DNA of 64,000 bases from Sphingomonas xinjiangensis. GTDB taxonomy: Bacteria > Pseudomonadota > Alphaproteobacteria > Sphingomonadales > Sphingomonadaceae. The stretch is from positions 16,779-80,778 of the forward strand of contig NZ_JACIJF010000013.1 of assembly GCF_014199255.1 (NCBI RefSeq), given 5' to 3'. The notes under the pieces are model-generated. The model ran no database searches, was not told where the DNA came from, and saw only the letters and a program-made list of their open reading frames with translations. This document shows, in pieces, positions 28,092 through 37,589 of the stretch; position 1 is the stretch's first letter; each line of letters starts with the position of its first letter. Both the position numbers and the translations under genes were made by a program.

Positions 28092-29300
28092 ATGGCAAGT
28101 CTAATGTTCTTTACTTTTCTGTGGCCGTCTAAAGATGGAGATGGCGGTTCACAACGCGCAGCCTTTTTGCTTCAATCCCTCGCGCGGATCGGCGCCGTTG
28201 ATTTAGTCTATCTGACCCGGAGAAAGGATAGAAAGCTCGAAGATCTTGTTCCTTTGACGACTGAGGTGGCAAGCGTTTCAATCGTAAAGATTGGGACCGA
28301 GCCGATATCTGATCGTCGCAGTTGGATACCATGGTCAATTGGCCGATGGGTAGATTATGCACGATTTGGTTCCAAGGAATATCCACGTTTCAGTCGAAGT
28401 AATCTGCGCCGTATTGCAAGGCAGCTTCCGAGGAACAAGACTGATCTAGTCTTCGCGGGACGGCTGCCCAGTGCCGCGCTAGTTGATGCGCTGCTCAGCA
28501 GCGGATATCTGCACGCAAAAAGGCGGGTAGTTGACTTCGACGATGTCATGTCCAAAGTGATCAAGCAGAAGGCTAGGCTGGACAGCCGGGCTCGCATCGA
28601 TGCTCGCGTCTACGCTGCGTTGGAGGCAGCGGCGATCGGAGTCGCCGAAGATCGTGCGACACGCACATGGGACGCAGTAAGCGTGTGCACCGATGAGGAT
28701 GTTCAAACATGGCCGAACAGGCGGGTGATCAAGCTTCCAAATGTTATAGAACGTCCTTTGCTCCCAAGTTCCCCGGGTGATGGACGCCACTATCTATTCG
28801 TTGGCAGTTTCACTCACGGACCAAATCTGATCGGCCTAATGCGGTTTCTTGATGAAGCCTGGCCCTCGCTGCGCTCTCGACTTCCTGAGCTTTCGCTAAC
28901 GGTTGTGGGGATGTCGCCGCCCGCGGAGCTTAAGCAGAGGCTCGCTAACCTATCTATACCGTTGTACTCTAACGTACCGTCGGTGCAACCATTCTACGAG
29001 CAATGCGATGCTGTTATCGCGCCAATCACCTACGGTGGCGGCACCAGGATCAAGATCCTTGAAGCTCTTGCTTACGGCAGGCCTTTGATCGCCACCCGAT
29101 TTGCAGCGGAAGGATTATCCTTGAGAAACAGGAGAGACGCTCTTCTAGTGGACGGCGTTCGCGATTTCCCCGACGCAATGATCGGGTTGGCGGAGGATCC
29201 AGCCTTGAGGAGTAGCCTAGCTTCAAACGGCAGAAAGCATCAGCAAGAATTCTTTAGTCCTGAGACCCTCGCGCAGGCAGTAAGAACAATGGTGTTGTGA
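28092..29300 (+). CDS. Glycosyltransferase, GT4 type
   Basis: A 402-residue GT-B enzyme. The N-terminal domain begins FFTFLWPSKDGDGGSQRAAF, a glycine-rich loop that contacts the acceptor or phosphate. The C-terminal domain has HYLFVGSFTHGPN and APITYGGGTRIKILEALAYGRP, where the E of KILEAL belongs to the GT4 nucleotide-sugar site. It resembles the sugar transferases often found beside PEP-CTERM/EPS systems. Donor and acceptor are unknown; its place after the pyruvyltransferase suggests it adds the sugar that is then pyruvylated. Confidence 0.82.
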   Translation: MASLMFFTFLWPSKDGDGGSQRAAFLLQSLARIGAVDLVYLTRRKDRKLEDLVPLTTEVASVSIVKIGTEPISDRRSWIPWSIGRWVDYARFGSKEYPRFSRSNLRRIARQLPRNKTDLVFAGRLPSAALVDALLSSGYLHAKRRVVDFDDVMSKVIKQKARLDSRARIDARVYAALEAAAIGVAEDRATRTWDAVSVCTDEDVQTWPNRRVIKLPNVIERPLLPSSPGDGRHYLFVGSFTHGPNLIGLMRFLDEAWPSLRSRLPELSLTVVGMSPPAELKQRLANLSIPLYSNVPSVQPFYEQCDAVIAPITYGGGTRIKILEALAYGRPLIATRFAAEGLSLRNRRDALLVDGVRDFPDAMIGLAEDPALRSSLASNGRKHQQEFFSPETLAQAVRTMVL

Positions 29301-30201
29301 TTACGTGGTTCTGAATGAACGCTGATCGTGGAAGAATTCTCTATATCCTTTTTCAACGTCGTTCAGGAAGTAGCTTCACTGGGGGTTAGTTCATCTCAAT
29401 TGACGAGCCAGTCCGCGGTAGGAGCCAGTGGCGCAGCCGAAAGTACGGCTAGAGGAAGCGCACATGCGATCTCTGTAGCGGCGGCGCTGCTATGGGAGGT
29501 GACTGCGCTCTCCTCAGCCAAGTTAGTCTAGCCGCCTGATTCGACGCGTCCGCATGAGCGCTCGCGGTGTTTTTTGCTAGCCACGGCGAGACAATGCTCC
29601 ACGCTAAGCCTCGGTGAGCATATGCGCTTAAGCTTGCGCTTTTAGCCGGCCTGCTGCTTCAAGCCCGTACACTTCAAGCCGCTTCTGAGGATCCGTGCTG
29701 GCACTGATTATGGCAAGGAAGAAGCTGTTCACTAGTCTAGTCGGTCCCTCTTGAAATCGGATCCATGTGTTGGCCGCATCGCTTGAAGCGGTGTATCGGC
29801 TCCATCTTCGTTGATGAGGTGACTGCACAGGTGACGGCCGCAAGGGGCGGCTGGCTGACGCGCTTCGTCGAGGCATGGCGGCAAGAGGCGCCGTTCCCAA
29901 GGCCAACGCAAACGTAGGCCAACATGAAGAAGCTTGTTCGGATACCTGATGCTCGCGGTCACTGATCACCGTCCCGGTCCAGTCAGCTTACCGCGTTGCA
30001 TTCACCGTCGATGTTGCGATTTGTGTAGCCGAGGTGATGGCGACGCGCGCCGTCGGGAACGCCGAACCGACGACGATTCAGAGGCTCGAACGGCTGCATA
30101 GTCAGTTGCATTTATCTGCGGCCGCGATCAACGAGAGGTGTTAGCCGCCCCATAGCCGGGACTGAAGGAGGCCTAACGGGCAGGTGCTACTGTGCAAAAG
30201 G
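29301..30201. other. Intergenic stretch of 900 bases
   Basis: A minus-strand frame near 29628-29969 ends RFQEGPTRLVNSFFLAIISAS, which looks protein-like but matches nothing I know. The rest is empty to my eye. Confidence 0.3.
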
Positions 30202-31041
30202 TCAGCGGCGTTTAAGAGTTCGAGCCGTTCCCCACAGCAGGTGAAGAACACTTGCGAAACCGCGAGGTCGCACTAATGATGAGCGGCTGAGGCTATAATG
30301 TTGCGCAAAAAGGTTACGGTGGCCCTCGCCAGAAACGACGCTGTACTCGAGTCCGATAGCCTGCTCATTTTCTATGATCTTGCATGGGTAATCGGAGAGC
30401 AGTGGCAGGATGGTTTGAGTATAAATTACCGGTCCCGTGAGCTTCAACACCGCAGGCTTTCCCGTTCCGTCGCGCCACGGGCGATAGGTGGCAATTCGCT
30501 TTAATACCGCATCAATAACGGCTTTGAGAAACGGATGGCCGGGCGCAGCTATCACATGCCATTGCTGAAGCTCGCCCTCCGGGAGGTCCGGCAGTTCATC
30601 TCTTATTCCAAATCCTTCGTACCTCTGACCTTTTTTATTGCTCCATCGAGACACAACAAAACCTTCGTTACAGCTTAGCACGCTATCAAGCGGGCGGCTA
30701 AAGCTGCTTTTGATATCCAAGTATACACCGCCGACCTTATAAATGAGCAGGTAACGAAAAAGGTCAGCGCGTGCAGCCCCATACACGGGATTGATCCGCT
30801 TATAAGTCGCGAGTACTCGCGAGCCATAGTTTTGATAGATGAACCTTTCGATAGCCGCATTGTCATATAAGCAGTGTTGCCAAGAAGGATTGGTTTCCTT
30901 CAACGCGGTGGTACTCTTTGCTAGAGTGTCGGGTAGATCGATCGACGGATAAGTTTGATGGATAATGCGCGGTATGGTTGCACCACGCCAAGGCTCGACC
31001 GGTATTCCGGGATCATAGATGGACGTATTCACGAATTTCAC
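30202..31041 (-). CDS. Glycosyltransferase, GT32 type (capsular/OCH1-like)
   Basis: A 279-residue GT-A enzyme. IPRIIHQTYPS near residue 25, the RADLFRYLLIYKVGGVYLDIKSSF block at about 92-115 with its D-x-K in place of the usual DxD, and HPFLKAVID further on are typical of GT32 sugar transferases of the OCH1/capsule group. The start is a GTG at 31041. It is alone on its strand between two plus-strand units and next to an IS5 relic. Donor sugar unknown, possibly mannose or galactose by family. Confidence 0.8.
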   Translation of the reverse strand: MKFVNTSIYDPGIPVEPWRGATIPRIIHQTYPSIDLPDTLAKSTTALKETNPSWQHCLYDNAAIERFIYQNYGSRVLATYKRINPVYGAARADLFRYLLIYKVGGVYLDIKSSFSRPLDSVLSCNEGFVVSRWSNKKGQRYEGFGIRDELPDLPEGELQQWHVIAAPGHPFLKAVIDAVLKRIATYRPWRDGTGKPAVLKLTGPVIYTQTILPLLSDYPCKIIENEQAIGLEYSVVSGEGHRNLFAQHYSLSRSSLVRPRGFASVLHLLWGTARTLKRR

Positions 31042-31386
31042 TTTTCTCGCTTCAATAAACGGGGGAGCTGAGCGTCGTCACGACCCGCCGCTCGACGGAC
31101 CAAGCCCAAGCGCATCATCTCACGCTCATTGTGACGCACAGGGGTGGGACAGAGCTTACCAGTACGACAATCAGAAAGTAAAACTATTGGCATGCGCAGG
31201 TCAAATGAAAGAGCGAGTACGCCATAAGGGGCACCGGCCATGCTTCCCAATCTCTTAGTGCACGATGTCACTAAAGGCGAGACCCAGAATCCTCCCGAGA
31301 ACGGTACTAGGGTCCAAACCCAATCAGCGGGTCGAGGCAGAGGGGCTTCCCTGATTCACGGCGGCGTGGATCACTGGAGGTGGGGC
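31042..31386. other. Intergenic stretch
   Basis: Promoter region of the GT32 gene on its left; probably the outer end of the IS5 element on its right. No terminal repeat was assigned. Confidence 0.3.
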
Positions 31387-32135
31387 ATGACGCTGTTCTG
31401 GTTGTCGGACGTGACCTGGTCAGCGATCGAGCCGCACTTGCCCAAGAACCAGCCCGGTCCCCGGCGCGTGAACGGCCAGCGGGTGATCTCCGGCATTCTG
31501 CATGTGCTGAAATCAGGATGCCGTTGGTACGACTGCCCGGCTGAGTATGGGCTACCGACGAGGGTCTACAGCTTCCTCACCCGCTGGTCGCACCGGGGCC
31601 TCTGGCTGAAGTTGCTCGACGCGCTTGTGGGTGCCAGCGAGGTCACGAAAAGCACTGCAACCAACAGCACCTATGTGAAGGCACAGCGTGCCGCAATCGG
31701 CGTAAAAGGAACGCTCGGCTCACGCGATCGGCCGCTCGCGTGGTGGCTGGACGACCAAGGTCCACGCGCTCACCGACGTGGTCGGCCACCCCTATGCGCT
31801 GATGCTGACCGCCGGCAATGTCAGCGACAACAAGGCCGCCCGACGCTTCTCCAGCGGGCCGGGCGCATGCGCTACCTGCTTGCCGAGGGGGGATTCGGCG
31901 CTCACCAACTGCGGCGCCCGCTGCGAGACGCAGGCGCTGTTCCGGTCATCTCTGACCGGCGCAACCGCACGCGCACCATCCGATACGACAAGGATCGATA
32001 CCGCGGCCGCCACGTCGTCGAAAACGCGTTCTGCCGCCTCAAGGAGTTCCGTCGGATCGCCACCCGCTACGACAAGCTCGCCGCAAACTTCCTCTCAGGC
32101 ATGGCGCTCGCCACAGCTCTCGCCTTCAAGCTTGG
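31387..32135 (+). mobile_element. IS5-family transposase, frameshifted
   Basis: Starts MTLFWLSDVTWSAIEPHLP. It has SGCRWYDCPAEYGLP, then a frame change around 31745-31870, and ends YRGRHVVENAFCRLKEFRRI with ATALAF. Differs clearly from the IS5 relic at 15982, so it is a different IS5 subgroup. Its right end abuts IS630 sequence on the other strand. Confidence 0.78.
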
Positions 32136-32600
32136 AGAAGGCCTGCTGATCGGGTTGAGGTCTGGCTGCTGGGCGGGAAGAGGAGGAGGCTGGCTCCGAC
32201 GCCTTGATCATCCCGCGCACGACTGGCGCCTTGTGGCTCGACAGGTTGTCCATGACCAAGACGTCACCGCGCTTCAGTCCCGGCACGAGCAGCTGATCGA
32301 CGTAGGCTCACTAGACGTTCCGGTTGTTTGGTCTGTCGAATACCATAGACGCTACCATGCTAGTGTGGCGAAGTTGGTAGCGGCGGTCCATGTTGGTGGA
32401 CGCTCAGGCCTCATCGATGAACACGAGGCGTTCCGCCTCGAGGTCAAGTTGGTCGTCGAACCCGGTCCAGCGCTGCTCTAAAATGCCGGCGCGGTCCTGC
32501 CTACTGGCATGAGCCGTCTTTTTCGCATGGTTCCGTGGCGGGCTAAGAGCCGCCACAAGGGCGTCTAAATCAGCCCTACCGACGGATTCACGGAGGCTAG
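32136..32600 (-). mobile_element. IS630-family transposase fragment
   Basis: Minus-strand blocks KKTAHASRQDR, ERLVFIDEA (32410) with a stop where tryptophan is expected, then GDVLVMDNLSSHKAPVVR (32240) and a frameshifted DLNPI tail. Cut off at the IS5 junction. Confidence 0.7.
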
Positions 32601-32669
32601 TTCTTCGATCCGGGTAACTTCGAGGAACATGGCCCTCATGGAACATGCCTAAGATGCTTTCCAAGGCCG

Positions 32670-33887
32670 CTACGCCTTGTCCCGACTCAGACCTTGGATT
32701 GCTTTCTCAAGCTCGTCATCAAGAAAGATATTGTTGAAATCTCTCGCAACCTTGGCTCGAGCATTTCGTCGGATTTCATCCAAGCGAAAGGCACCACTCG
32801 CAATGTTCGTGATTGTCCGGGTTATTCCCACGTGATCGTGCTCATCCACTAAGAACCCACTGACGCCATCTTCGATCAGCTCTGGTATGCCACTATGTCG
32901 CGTCGAAATCACGGCTACGCCAGCTGCCATGGCTTCCATTAGTGAAACAGGCACGCCTTCCATGTCGCCACTCTCCGCGGTCACCGAAGGTAGGAGGAAC
33001 AGATCAGATCTCGAAAGTTCGCTAAACACACTCTGATGGGACTGCTTTCCCATGAAAATAATGTTCCTCTCACCAGAGGCGAGGGCCTTAAGTTCCCTGT
33101 CAAGCGGGCCATATCCGATGATCCGGAGTTCAACGGCTTCCTCACAGTTTCGGATACCTTCTATCGCGTACCGAAGCCCCTTCTTTTCAACAAACCGAGC
33201 TGCACTTAGTATCCTAAGTGGCCGGTTAAGAGATCGTTCGTCGGGAAGCGCCGCGATTTGATCTACGTCAACACCCATGCGTAAAACTTTCGTCTTACTG
33301 CCTGATGCGCCCCACTGAAGAAGTAGCTTCCTCCAAAGCTGGCTTATCGGCAAAAGCAGCTCGGTTTCCAAAAAGAGCTTGCGATACAACGGCAGATAAC
33401 GCCTAATCAGGTGCTTGTCGGTCATGTCGACGCCGTGAAATACAGTGGCGATCGGGCCGGCGAGAAGCCCTGCCTCCCGTAAGTACATCGCTCGTACGCC
33501 TGCGGGTCCGAAATGAGCGACAATTCCGTCGAAACTGCCGAGCGACCGCCTTCCCAATCCGCTGATATCGGCCACAGGCGCCGTGAACCTGTGGCGCAGG
33601 CCGGAGGCGATCACCTTGAACTGCCTGCGTGCCTGCTTACTCGCTTCGTTGCTCAAAGAAGAAATTGCAAGAGAAAGCGTGGTTTTAGCAGTTTGCCAGA
33701 CCCCGGCTTTACCTCCGCGGACTACGCATATTTTTGCGCGACCATTTAATGGGTCGGGCACAAGCTCGCTCGACGTACCAGCTACAATGGTGACATCATG
33801 CCCTTTATCGAGCATCCCTCGGATTTGGCGCACCACAAATGTTTCTGAGGCGACGGGATACTCAGCTAGAAAAAATGCTATCTTCAT
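32670..33887 (-). CDS. Glycosyltransferase, GT4 type (WcaL/AmsK-like)
   Basis: A 405-residue GT-B enzyme. It begins MKIAFFLAEYPVASETFVVRQ, the usual opening of the colanic acid/amylovoran-type GT4 group. GVDVDQIA, ILSAARFVEKKGLRYAIEG and the E-x7-E region EGVPVSLMEAMAAGVAVIS fix the nucleotide-sugar binding domain. I chose the ATG at 33887 with GGTGGAA before it; the upstream extension is arginine/proline-rich and looks non-coding. Donor unknown. Confidence 0.84.
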   Translation of the reverse strand: MKIAFFLAEYPVASETFVVRQIRGMLDKGHDVTIVAGTSSELVPDPLNGRAKICVVRGGKAGVWQTAKTTLSLAISSLSNEASKQARRQFKVIASGLRHRFTAPVADISGLGRRSLGSFDGIVAHFGPAGVRAMYLREAGLLAGPIATVFHGVDMTDKHLIRRYLPLYRKLFLETELLLPISQLWRKLLLQWGASGSKTKVLRMGVDVDQIAALPDERSLNRPLRILSAARFVEKKGLRYAIEGIRNCEEAVELRIIGYGPLDRELKALASGERNIIFMGKQSHQSVFSELSRSDLFLLPSVTAESGDMEGVPVSLMEAMAAGVAVISTRHSGIPELIEDGVSGFLVDEHDHVGITRTITNIASGAFRLDEIRRNARAKVARDFNNIFLDDELEKAIQGLSRDKA

Positions 33888-34511
33888 TTCCACCTCGCGT
33901 CGAATTCCGTCCAGCTCGCCTGCCGCCGGACCCGGACGCGGGGGACGGTGCAGGCGACGAAGCTCGGCGGTCGTAGGGTGGCTATAGCGACGACGCAACC
34001 CGAGCGCGGGTACGCTGTCAGTAAGCCGAGGTTTGTGAGGAGCTACGCAGAAGCATCCTATCTGCGACTCTCGGATGCCCGACCTTTCTGAACTTCTCCA
34101 AGCTTCTGCGCGGCCCTGGATACGCCCTTACGTCTGGTGCGACACGGGGCTGGTGGCAGATCGTCGAATGAGCTTTGCATGGGAACGCTTTTTTATAGGA
34201 GCTTCCTCTGGAAGCGAATTTGTCGCCCAATTAGGTGCTTCACAAAAAGCATCGGCTTTTGCACTGGCATTCTTCACCTAACGACGCATGCTGTAACTAC
34301 CCCAGAGCTCCACTGATTTGCGCCGTCGGTGATACGGCTTCAAGAGCCGCTCGCGAGGGCACTACGAAACCATCCAGTTCGATTGCCTCGTCACACGAGG
34401 GGAGCTTAGATCGAGAGATATTCCCGCGCCGGCGCAACATTGGATATCCCAGCCATCTCACTTCTTGAGCAACGTGCCGGGTTTTAGTGAACCCCTTCTG
34501 AATCAGTCTGC
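33888..34511. other. Intergenic stretch
   Basis: Upstream region of the GT4 gene, and downstream of the GH5 gene on the same strand. No gene or clear terminator seen. Confidence 0.3.
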
Positions 34512-35831
34512 CTAATCTTGCCTTTGCTCCCCACGGAGCTGCCGTATGAATGGCGGGACATCCACCTTGAAACGTGTGTTCTTTTTAGGCTCGATTTTAA
34601 AGTGGTATTCCTCGGGCCAAATACGGCCACCGCCCCACCAGGTGATCCCGAGCAGCACGTCCGAGTTGGCCTTGACATCGGCAATCGCGTCGGCCCCGAT
34701 GCCCTTGCAGTTCTCCTTCACGCCGTGGCTGGCGCCAAACGCCGCCTCGGTGATGTACGCCTTAAGCCCGCGCTTGCGCAGCTGCGCCGCGAATCGATCG
34801 AAGCCACTGGTGTCGCCCCAGGTTCTGTCACAGGACATGCTAGTCCCGCTAGAGCCCTTATCCCAATAACGATGGCCGCTGATGTAGGTTAGGTTGATTG
34901 GGTCTAAAGGCCCGCTCCTGTCGCGATCGATCGCGCAGCCAGCGCTTTCGCAAGCCTTGCCCGGCTTTTCCCCCTTGTCGAAGCGAAAGGTAGCCGACCA
35001 GCCGGGATATTCCAACGCGATTGGATGACGGATACCGTTTTTACGCAGGCCGGCGATGATCACCTTGCTGTCGCGGATCCACTGCATCCAGTCGTTTGTG
35101 ACCACGGCGTCGTCAAATCCTCGTGGCTCGTTAACCAAATCGAGAACCACCGATCCGTCATCGGGAAAGTTGCGGGCGAGCGCAGTCCAGTCGGCAATCA
35201 TCACCTCCGGCTTGCGCCAGGTATAATCATGTCGATCAAGGATTACTGGAACCCGTTTAGAGCGAGCGTAACCGACATTGGCTTGTAGCTCCGAGATGCG
35301 CACTGGCGTCATGCGCTCCATCTTGAAGGGATAACGGATCAGCTTGAAACGGTAACGTTCGATGTAGCCCTTGAAGTCGTTCAAGCCCGGACGAACGGAG
35401 TCGCCTCCTCCCGCTTCTGCACCCGACAAATTGACCCCGAACAGCGCACGTCGAGGTTTGGCTTGAGCGAAATGCCCGAATACTGGGGCTGAAGTGATCA
35501 GCATTCGGGAGGCCTGCGCCGTGCACGCGCCGAAGCTTGTGGGCCCGAAAGTCCCGCCCTCAAACGCAGACCCTGAAGACCATAAGCCGGCGGCACCCTC
35601 GACTGACCTGTCCGGCCCGTTCTTGCGGTCGATCCAGACCTCCAAACTTTGGCTGCGCGTTCCGGCCGATCGCAGCCGTCGACCCACTTGGTTGCGCGGG
35701 ACGGCGGATTCCGAAGCGCACACGATGTGACCTGACGTCGGGTTCTCACCGATGAGGCCGTGCCCTGTACCGGCAAAAGCTAATCCGGCGCCGCCCGATA
35801 CGAGCACCGCAAAGAGAGGGGTTAGGCGCAT
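34512..35831 (-). CDS. Secreted GH5-family glycoside hydrolase (endoglucanase-like)
   Basis: A 439-residue exported enzyme. Residues 1-20 form a signal peptide (MRLTPLFAVLVSGGAGLAFA). About 100 residues of unassigned sequence follow, then a GH5 barrel from about residue 128. The acid/base is E235 in DLVNEPRG and the nucleophile is E362 in YITEAAFG; HRYWD at 320-324 is also typical. Family members hydrolyse beta-1,4-glucans. In this locus it could trim or release a polymer with a cellulose-like backbone, though substrate is inferred. The ATG at 35831 follows AAGGAG. An upstream open extension to 36020 is not credible. Confidence 0.85.
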   Translation of the reverse strand: MRLTPLFAVLVSGGAGLAFAGTGHGLIGENPTSGHIVCASESAVPRNQVGRRLRSAGTRSQSLEVWIDRKNGPDRSVEGAAGLWSSGSAFEGGTFGPTSFGACTAQASRMLITSAPVFGHFAQAKPRRALFGVNLSGAEAGGGDSVRPGLNDFKGYIERYRFKLIRYPFKMERMTPVRISELQANVGYARSKRVPVILDRHDYTWRKPEVMIADWTALARNFPDDGSVVLDLVNEPRGFDDAVVTNDWMQWIRDSKVIIAGLRKNGIRHPIALEYPGWSATFRFDKGEKPGKACESAGCAIDRDRSGPLDPINLTYISGHRYWDKGSSGTSMSCDRTWGDTSGFDRFAAQLRKRGLKAYITEAAFGASHGVKENCKGIGADAIADVKANSDVLLGITWWGGGRIWPEEYHFKIEPKKNTRFKVDVPPFIRQLRGEQRQD

Positions 35832-36193
35832 CACTGGAAATCTCCTTTGGGTGGTGGAAGTAGGCGCCTCCCGGGGCGACATGCCAGTCGAACTTGAAGT
35901 CCGACTGATAGCGCCCGTTGAACTTTTCGTCGGCCGCCCGTGCCCGCCTCGCCTAAAACCGCTGGTACCTTCGCAAGTGGGTGGTGCCGCCGCGCCAATG
36001 GAGCACCGCCTCATTTCCATTTCACCGGTCGCTAGAAGCGAATCCTTCGAAACTCGCGGTGTCCGCAGCCACTCCCTCTAATTTTTTCTCATCAGCGGGC
36101 CCCTTCGAGGCCGATAACCTCCTCCATTGCAGCAATAGCAGCAACGCCTTATGCAGCGATAGCCGTGACTTCAAACAGGACTTAATCAGAAGT
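35832..36193. other. Divergent promoter region
   Basis: Lies between the start of the GH5 gene (left) and the start of the GT2 gene (right). No operator recognised. Confidence 0.4.
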
Positions 36194-37144
36194 ATGCCAT
36201 CAGATGACAGCAGTTCCGTAGCCGATGTCACGGTGGTCATAGCGGCATACCGGGCAACCGGATTCATCAGACGCGCCATCGACTCTGCTCTTGATCAAGA
36301 TGGGGCCTCTATTCAGGTCATTGTCGTCGACGATTGTTGCCCTGAGGGTACGGGTGGTTTCGTCGCACGGCATTATCAAAGCTTTGATAATGTTCATGTC
36401 ATCACGCTGGAGGTCAACGGGGGCCCTGGCAACGCCCGCAACATTGGCATCAGGCATGCGCACGGTCGCTGGATCGCCATCCTCGACGCTGATGACGCTT
36501 TCGAGCAGGGTCGCCTTGCTCGTCTGACCAAAGCCGGAGAAGCCGCTCGTGCAGATGCTGTCGCAGACAACGTCAGGTACTACGACGCCATCAACAAGAG
36601 CTTTAGCAAACCTGCCATTCAGCGTTCGAACTTCGCTCATGAAGTGGACATCTATGAGTTTGTCGACCGAGCTCGTCCGGGAACTGGTGAGCTTGATTTC
36701 GGCTTGCTGAAACCAATTTTCCGAACAGAAGCGGTTCAGGCCATGAGTGAACCTTACCCCGCCTTGGTTAGGCACGGAGAGGATTTCCTTTTCTACTTCC
36801 GGTTTATATTACATGGTCGGAAGTTTATCTTTGCCCCCGAAGTCGGTTACAGCTACACAGCACGATCTTCAGGTTTAAGTCAAACTAGGGTCGACTACGA
36901 ATCACTTCGTCTAGATACGCTTAGGCTTAGCGTGGCTCAAGATGAACTCGGGGAGCGCCGGCTCGCGGCCCTGCTTCGTAAACGCGCCGACGCGTTGGAT
37001 CGATTAGGACGCGAGCGCCGGATCATGGAGTTGATCAGAAAGAAGGCCGTCGCTCAGGTTCTCGCGTCGGTCCTTCACCATCCGACGTCGGCAATCGTGA
37101 TAGCAAAGACCTTGAAAAGATGGTTGCTTCAGAGGAGCCTCTGA
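36194..37144 (+). CDS. Glycosyltransferase, GT2 type
   Basis: A 316-residue GT-A enzyme. VTVVIAAYRATGFIRRAIDSAL at the N-terminus, VIVVDDCCPEGT, GGPGNARNIGIRHAHGRWIAILDADD with the metal-binding DADD, and a later RHGEDFLFYFRF (ED acid motif) are the standard GT2 landmarks. No membrane segments, so it is cytosolic or membrane-associated. Resembles succinoglycan-type side-chain transferases, but the sugar is unknown. The ATG at 36194 was chosen because the family homology starts soon after; a longer upstream frame looks non-coding. Confidence 0.84.
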   Translation: MPSDDSSSVADVTVVIAAYRATGFIRRAIDSALDQDGASIQVIVVDDCCPEGTGGFVARHYQSFDNVHVITLEVNGGPGNARNIGIRHAHGRWIAILDADDAFEQGRLARLTKAGEAARADAVADNVRYYDAINKSFSKPAIQRSNFAHEVDIYEFVDRARPGTGELDFGLLKPIFRTEAVQAMSEPYPALVRHGEDFLFYFRFILHGRKFIFAPEVGYSYTARSSGLSQTRVDYESLRLDTLRLSVAQDELGERRLAALLRKRADALDRLGRERRIMELIRKKAVAQVLASVLHHPTSAIVIAKTLKRWLLQRSL

Positions 37145-37589
37145 GCGCCAGAGAACCGGCTGCACGAGCATTTTAGACTCAGCTTGTGGACAGCGCGGCA
37201 GAGCGTAGCTTTTCGAAATATTTATCGATCAGATTGGACCAACATCGAGCCGCAACAATTTCGAAGCCATCAACTGGTCCGAGGCTAGCAGTGCGCCAGG
37301 ACGCGACAAGCCCGTTTGACCGAAAGAAGCTCATCATCCGATTGCTGGATGCCCGCAAAACGATCGGCCAAGTTTGGACTAGGGGAAAGGACCTCCCCTC
37401 CTGCCACTCGTCGACATCAGCTTCAGCCAAAGCGTTAAAACTTCTATCAACAGCGAAGATTGTGAATTCCGCGCCGTTCGCAGCCAGCTCGAGAGCGCCA
37501 CAATCAGCACTTCTCACCGTAAGCTACGAACCCCAACCTGATTAGGTCGCCCCTAATCGACACACCTCGAGGGCACGACACCGCCTAAA
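37145..37589. other. Intergenic stretch, two overlapping doubtful frames
   Basis: Frames of 119 codons (plus, 37186-37545) and 112 codons (minus, 37179-37517, GTG start) overlap almost completely. The minus one (FTIFAVDRSFNALAEADVDE) looks more protein-like, but neither matches a known family. Promoter of the export operon is expected at the right end. Confidence 0.35.

Noticed and set aside
31240..32481. A single 413-residue protein across the IS5/IS630 junction
   Set aside because: The open frame is a chance fusion: the IS5 blocks change frame inside it and its last third is antisense to IS630 sequence.
34512..36020. Long upstream extension of the GH5 frame (35832-36020)
   Set aside because: The signal peptide and AAGGAG fix the start at 35831; the extension is S/T/R-rich, lacks a ribosome-binding site and runs through the divergent promoter region.
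37179..37545. Two overlapping frames, one per strand, before the ATPase gene
   Set aside because: At most one can be real and neither has a family match or a convincing ribosome-binding site.
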